64,000 nt of DNA from Winogradskyella forsetii. Lineage in GTDB: Bacteria; Bacteroidota; Bacteroidia; Flavobacteriales; Flavobacteriaceae. Shown here one piece after another: positions 61,070-64,000 of the stretch. Below the pieces are notes generated by a model. It was given only the letters and a program-made list of their open reading frames with translations, ran no database searches and was not told the DNA's origin. Both the position numbers and the translations under genes were made by a program. Position 1 is the first letter of the stretch. The number at the start of each line of letters is the position of its first letter. The stretch covers positions 2,444,001-2,508,000 of the forward strand of contig NZ_CP053348.1 in the NCBI RefSeq assembly GCF_013394595.1, given 5' to 3'.

Positions 61070-64000
61070 ATGATAAAAGAGCAGTTATCAAACTTGTTCG
61101 TAGAACAATCTATTGATTTAATTTGGATGATCAATCCAAATTTTGACTTAATTTTTGCTAATAAGGCTTATTTGAGTCTGATGAAACAAATAACAGGTCA
61201 AGATAACAAGCTCAATGACACTGTGTTTGGAGAGTGCTTTGGAGAGAACTACATTAAAAAATGGAAAGCCTATTATAAAAGGGCGCTCAATGGGGAAACC
61301 TTTGAAGTAGAAGACCATCTTTTCAATACTGAAAAAGAGAAAATCCAATATAGCTATATTACTTTTAAACCGATTACTGATGAAACTAATGACATTGTTT
61401 CCGTCGCTTGTCAATCTAAAGACATTACACGCCTAGTCAAAAAGCAATCGGAAGTAAAACAATTGATAGACTCTTCTTTGGATGTATTCTGCACTTTTAA
61501 TGAGCAGGGTGAATTTCTTTATGTCAATAAAACCGCAAAGGAGCACTGGGGCTATGAACCTGAGGAATTACTAGGCACAAACTACAGAGCCTTGGTAATT
61601 GAGGAAGATGGAGCCGTTACAGATTCAGTAAATAAAACCATAAGGAACGGACAAGAAATTAAATCATTCTCCAATAGGTATCGAAAAAAAAACGGCGGGA
61701 TTGCATATAATATCTGGTCATCTAGATGGGATCAGCGTACAAAACTCTTTTACGCCGTAGCAAGGGACGGAAAAGAAAAACTTGAACAAGAAAAAAAATT
61801 AATTCAAAGCGAACAACGTTTTAAAGCGCTAGTCACAGGGGCTTTTGACTTGGTAGCAGTGATAGATATTAAAGGACATTATTTATTCATGAGCCCTTCA
61901 ATTATGGCTATCGCTGGTATTCCACCAGAAGAATTTATCGGTAAAAACGCCTTTGAATTCGTTCACCCAGATGATATTGAGCAAATACAAGCCGATTTTA
62001 AAGCATCAATAAAAAAGGATAGGGTAATAATGAAGCCCTATCGCGCTAAAAACGTTAAAAATGAATGGCGATGGGTTGAAACAATACTCACAAATATGTT
62101 GGAGAATCCAGCAATTAAAGGTATTGTTATCAATTCACGTGACATTACAGAAAAAATTAAGCAGGAAGAAAAAATTATTCGAACTGAGAAAAGATTTGAG
62201 ACGCTCATCGAAAACAGCACAGACTGCATCACCATAATTTCTCCAGAGGGAGAGACAAATTTCATTTCTAAGGCTATAAAAAACATTCTAGGTTACACAC
62301 CTTCAGAAGCAATGGACTTAGATATTTGGGAACAGATTCATCCAGAAGATAGAGATGGCTCCAACGTTGCTCTAGCTCAAGCCTTAGAGAATCCAGGTGT
62401 TTCCATAGAAGGGCACACTTCTAGAATGAAACACAAAGATGGATCATGGAGATGGGTTAATCCTATAGTAACAAATCTGATACACGACCCTTCTATTGAA
62501 GGAATTGTGGATGTTATAAGGGATGTAACCAAGCAAAAAACTGAAGCGCTAGAAAAAGATCTCATCGATAAAATAAACAATTGTTTTAATCAAAAATCAG
62601 ATAATGACCTAACTACCATCCTGTCAGGTGTATCTGAGCAAATTGTTAAATTTGGTGATTTTAGTTTTGCTGAAATTTGGTTGCCAACTTTTGACAATAA
62701 AAAGATTAAACGCACAGCAAGTTACGCCAAGAGTCAATCTGGCAAGAGGTTTTTTAAAGATTCTAAAAAATTAAACATTTTAGGTGTAGAAGTAGGCTTA
62801 TCAGACCAAGTTTTGAAAAACAGAAAAACAGTAATTTGGGAGTCTGTTGATGATGAATGGCAATCATTCAAGAGAAAAGCTGCTGCAGAAAAAGCAGGGA
62901 TTAAATCACTTATTGCTATTCCTTTAATTCACAATGGTAAATTATTAGGTGGCCTTTTATTAGGCACAGAAAAAGTTAAATCTGCCCTTTCTGTGAATTT
63001 AGAGTTGTTTCAAAAATTAGAGTCAACCCTTGGCTCCGAACTAAGCAGAAAGAAAACAGAGGTTGAGCTTAATCAAATTTTCAGTTTCGCCCCTGACATG
63101 ATTTGTATGGCAGGTTTTGATGGCTATATTAAGCGGATCAATCCAGCTGGTTTGGAATTGTTGGGGTATTCATTAGAAGAAATTCGTTCACGTCCAATAA
63201 AGTCATTCGTACATGAGGAAGATCAGTCCCAAACAGAAAAAAAACAACATGATTTACATACAGGTAAAAATCTAGACAATTTTGAGAATCGGTATATTAC
63301 AAAAGAGGGCAAAGTCATTTGGTTGAGCTGGACCGCCACTTCTTTACCAGAACAAGGTATTATTTATGCCGTTGCCAAAAATATCACTCAAGAAAAAAAA
63401 CTCAGGGAATTGAATAGGCAAGTTGGTGTTCTTGCGAAAATTGGAAGTTGGGAAGTGGATTTGGTAACCAAAAATCTCTTTTGGTCAGAAGAGGTTCACA
63501 AGTTATATGAAACAGATGCAAAGACATTTGTTCCTACTGTGGATGCAGCTATCAACTTTTACAGAGAGGATTATCGCCAATTGGCACTGTCAAAGTTTGA
63601 AAAATGTATTGAAACGGGAGAGTCCTATAATATAGAAGCAGTTATCGTCACTTCTAGTAATAAGGAGCGGTGGGTACGCACTACTGCAAAAGCTGAATTT
63701 GTGGATGGCGTATGCACTCGAGTCTATGGCAGCTTCCAGGACATTGATGCGCAAAAACAAGCAGAAAACAGGCTGCAGTCCTTAGCTGATAACTTACCTG
63801 GAATAATCTACAACTATGCTATTTATCCAGATGGTACAGACGCATTATTGCATGTAGCTGGAGATGTTGAGAAAATTTGGGGTTTTACAGCTAATCAAGT
63901 TATGGAAAATGCAGACCTACTCTGGGAACAAATTAAGTTGGGAGGCGACTTTGAAGAAGTTCAAGCAAGTATCCAAAAGTCTATCCGAACTAAATCAAAG
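61070..64000 (+). CDS. Multi-PAS/GAF sensor protein, probably a histidine kinase (5' part)
   Basis: 977 codons from ATG 61070 to the window edge with no stop. PAS domains can be placed at about residues 8-125, 129-245, 251-370, 374-495, 670-785, 786-905 and 905 onward, many ending in the PAC motif (for example RWVETILT, GSWRWVNPIVTN, WVRTTAKAEFVDG). A GAF domain lies at about 501-660 (FGDFSFAEIWLP, LIAIPLIHNGKLLGGLLLGT). There is no signal peptide or membrane helix, so it should sense in the cytoplasm. A kinase or other output domain is expected beyond the window but not seen, so the histidine-kinase call is inference. Confidence 0.85.
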   Translation, partial: MIKEQLSNLFVEQSIDLIWMINPNFDLIFANKAYLSLMKQITGQDNKLNDTVFGECFGENYIKKWKAYYKRALNGETFEVEDHLFNTEKEKIQYSYITFKPITDETNDIVSVACQSKDITRLVKKQSEVKQLIDSSLDVFCTFNEQGEFLYVNKTAKEHWGYEPEELLGTNYRALVIEEDGAVTDSVNKTIRNGQEIKSFSNRYRKKNGGIAYNIWSSRWDQRTKLFYAVARDGKEKLEQEKKLIQSEQRFKALVTGAFDLVAVIDIKGHYLFMSPSIMAIAGIPPEEFIGKNAFEFVHPDDIEQIQADFKASIKKDRVIMKPYRAKNVKNEWRWVETILTNMLENPAIKGIVINSRDITEKIKQEEKIIRTEKRFETLIENSTDCITIISPEGETNFISKAIKNILGYTPSEAMDLDIWEQIHPEDRDGSNVALAQALENPGVSIEGHTSRMKHKDGSWRWVNPIVTNLIHDPSIEGIVDVIRDVTKQKTEALEKDLIDKINNCFNQKSDNDLTTILSGVSEQIVKFGDFSFAEIWLPTFDNKKIKRTASYAKSQSGKRFFKDSKKLNILGVEVGLSDQVLKNRKTVIWESVDDEWQSFKRKAAAEKAGIKSLIAIPLIHNGKLLGGLLLGTEKVKSALSVNLELFQKLESTLGSELSRKKTEVELNQIFSFAPDMICMAGFDGYIKRINPAGLELLGYSLEEIRSRPIKSFVHEEDQSQTEKKQHDLHTGKNLDNFENRYITKEGKVIWLSWTATSLPEQGIIYAVAKNITQEKKLRELNRQVGVLAKIGSWEVDLVTKNLFWSEEVHKLYETDAKTFVPTVDAAINFYREDYRQLALSKFEKCIETGESYNIEAVIVTSSNKERWVRTTAKAEFVDGVCTRVYGSFQDIDAQKQAENRLQSLADNLPGIIYNYAIYPDGTDALLHVAGDVEKIWGFTANQVMENADLLWEQIKLGGDFEEVQASIQKSIRTKSK

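Noticed and set aside
61148-62580. Minus-strand frames of 67-88 codons
   Set aside because: The plus strand here is a continuous PAS-domain reading frame from 61070 to the window end.

Overview
The window is a stretch of chromosome from a member of the Bacteroidota, almost certainly the family Flavobacteriaceae. The evidence is low GC throughout, TAnnTTTG-type -7 promoter elements, a secreted protein with a type IX secretion sorting tail, MKxxx-type lipoproteins, flavobacterial hypothetical families and many short dispersed intergenic repeats. The genus cannot be fixed from sequence alone. No prophage, conjugative element, insertion sequence or CRISPR array was seen.

Layout. (1) 1-8531: a dense two-armed cluster of peptide-bond chemistry. 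Plus strand: the end of an esterase, an M17 aminopeptidase and an ATP-grasp ligase. Facing it on the minus strand: an esterase, an ATP-grasp ligase with a histone-H1-like lysine/alanine tail, a YbdK-type glutamate-cysteine-ligase homologue, a class I glutamine amidotransferase and an apparently circularly permuted ATP-grasp protein. It looks like a pathway that joins amino acids into a small amide or peptide, and is my best candidate for an undescribed system. (2) 8728-17356: SGNH-esterase lipoprotein, fumC, a T9SS-exported FG-GAP protein, hutI and hutG (split by a membrane coiled-coil gene), GNAT and a small membrane protein. (3) 17514-28189: a minus-strand run of unrecognised proteins around one AAA+ ATPase (large membrane protein, small membrane protein, two soluble unknowns, long coiled-coil protein). 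It is interrupted by GIY-YIG, nudK and four-helix-bundle genes set among short repeats; this is the second candidate system. (4) 28595-33639: two tiny membrane proteins, ettA, a small membrane protein, pirin, MarR, GNAT and FMN reductase. (5) 33821-38186: acyl-CoA carboxylase beta subunit and an MFS transporter, separated by a lipoprotein gene that sits between two 106-bp copies of the end of the carboxylase gene.

(6) 38235-46394: mgsA, a BadF/GlcNAc-kinase-type gene, gapA and pfkA (glycolysis and its methylglyoxal bypass), then tamB. (7) 46580-53575: tsaD, a parvulin, rsmE, DUF4159, small genes, a TrmH-type methyltransferase, an AI-2E-family transporter and a SAM methyltransferase. (8) 53572-59454: the known ligase-associated DNA repair set (PdeM phosphoesterase, Lhr-type helicase, ATP-dependent ligase, MBL exonuclease). 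(9) 59764-60745: a tRNA operon (Ser-GCT, Pro-TGG, Arg-TCT) followed by tandem decayed units, each made of tRNA-Arg fragments plus a GIY-YIG relic, with small palindromes where tRNA arms should be. (10) 61070-64000: the start of a many-PAS/GAF sensor protein that runs off the window.

Functional calls rest on motifs read by eye; no database search was possible.
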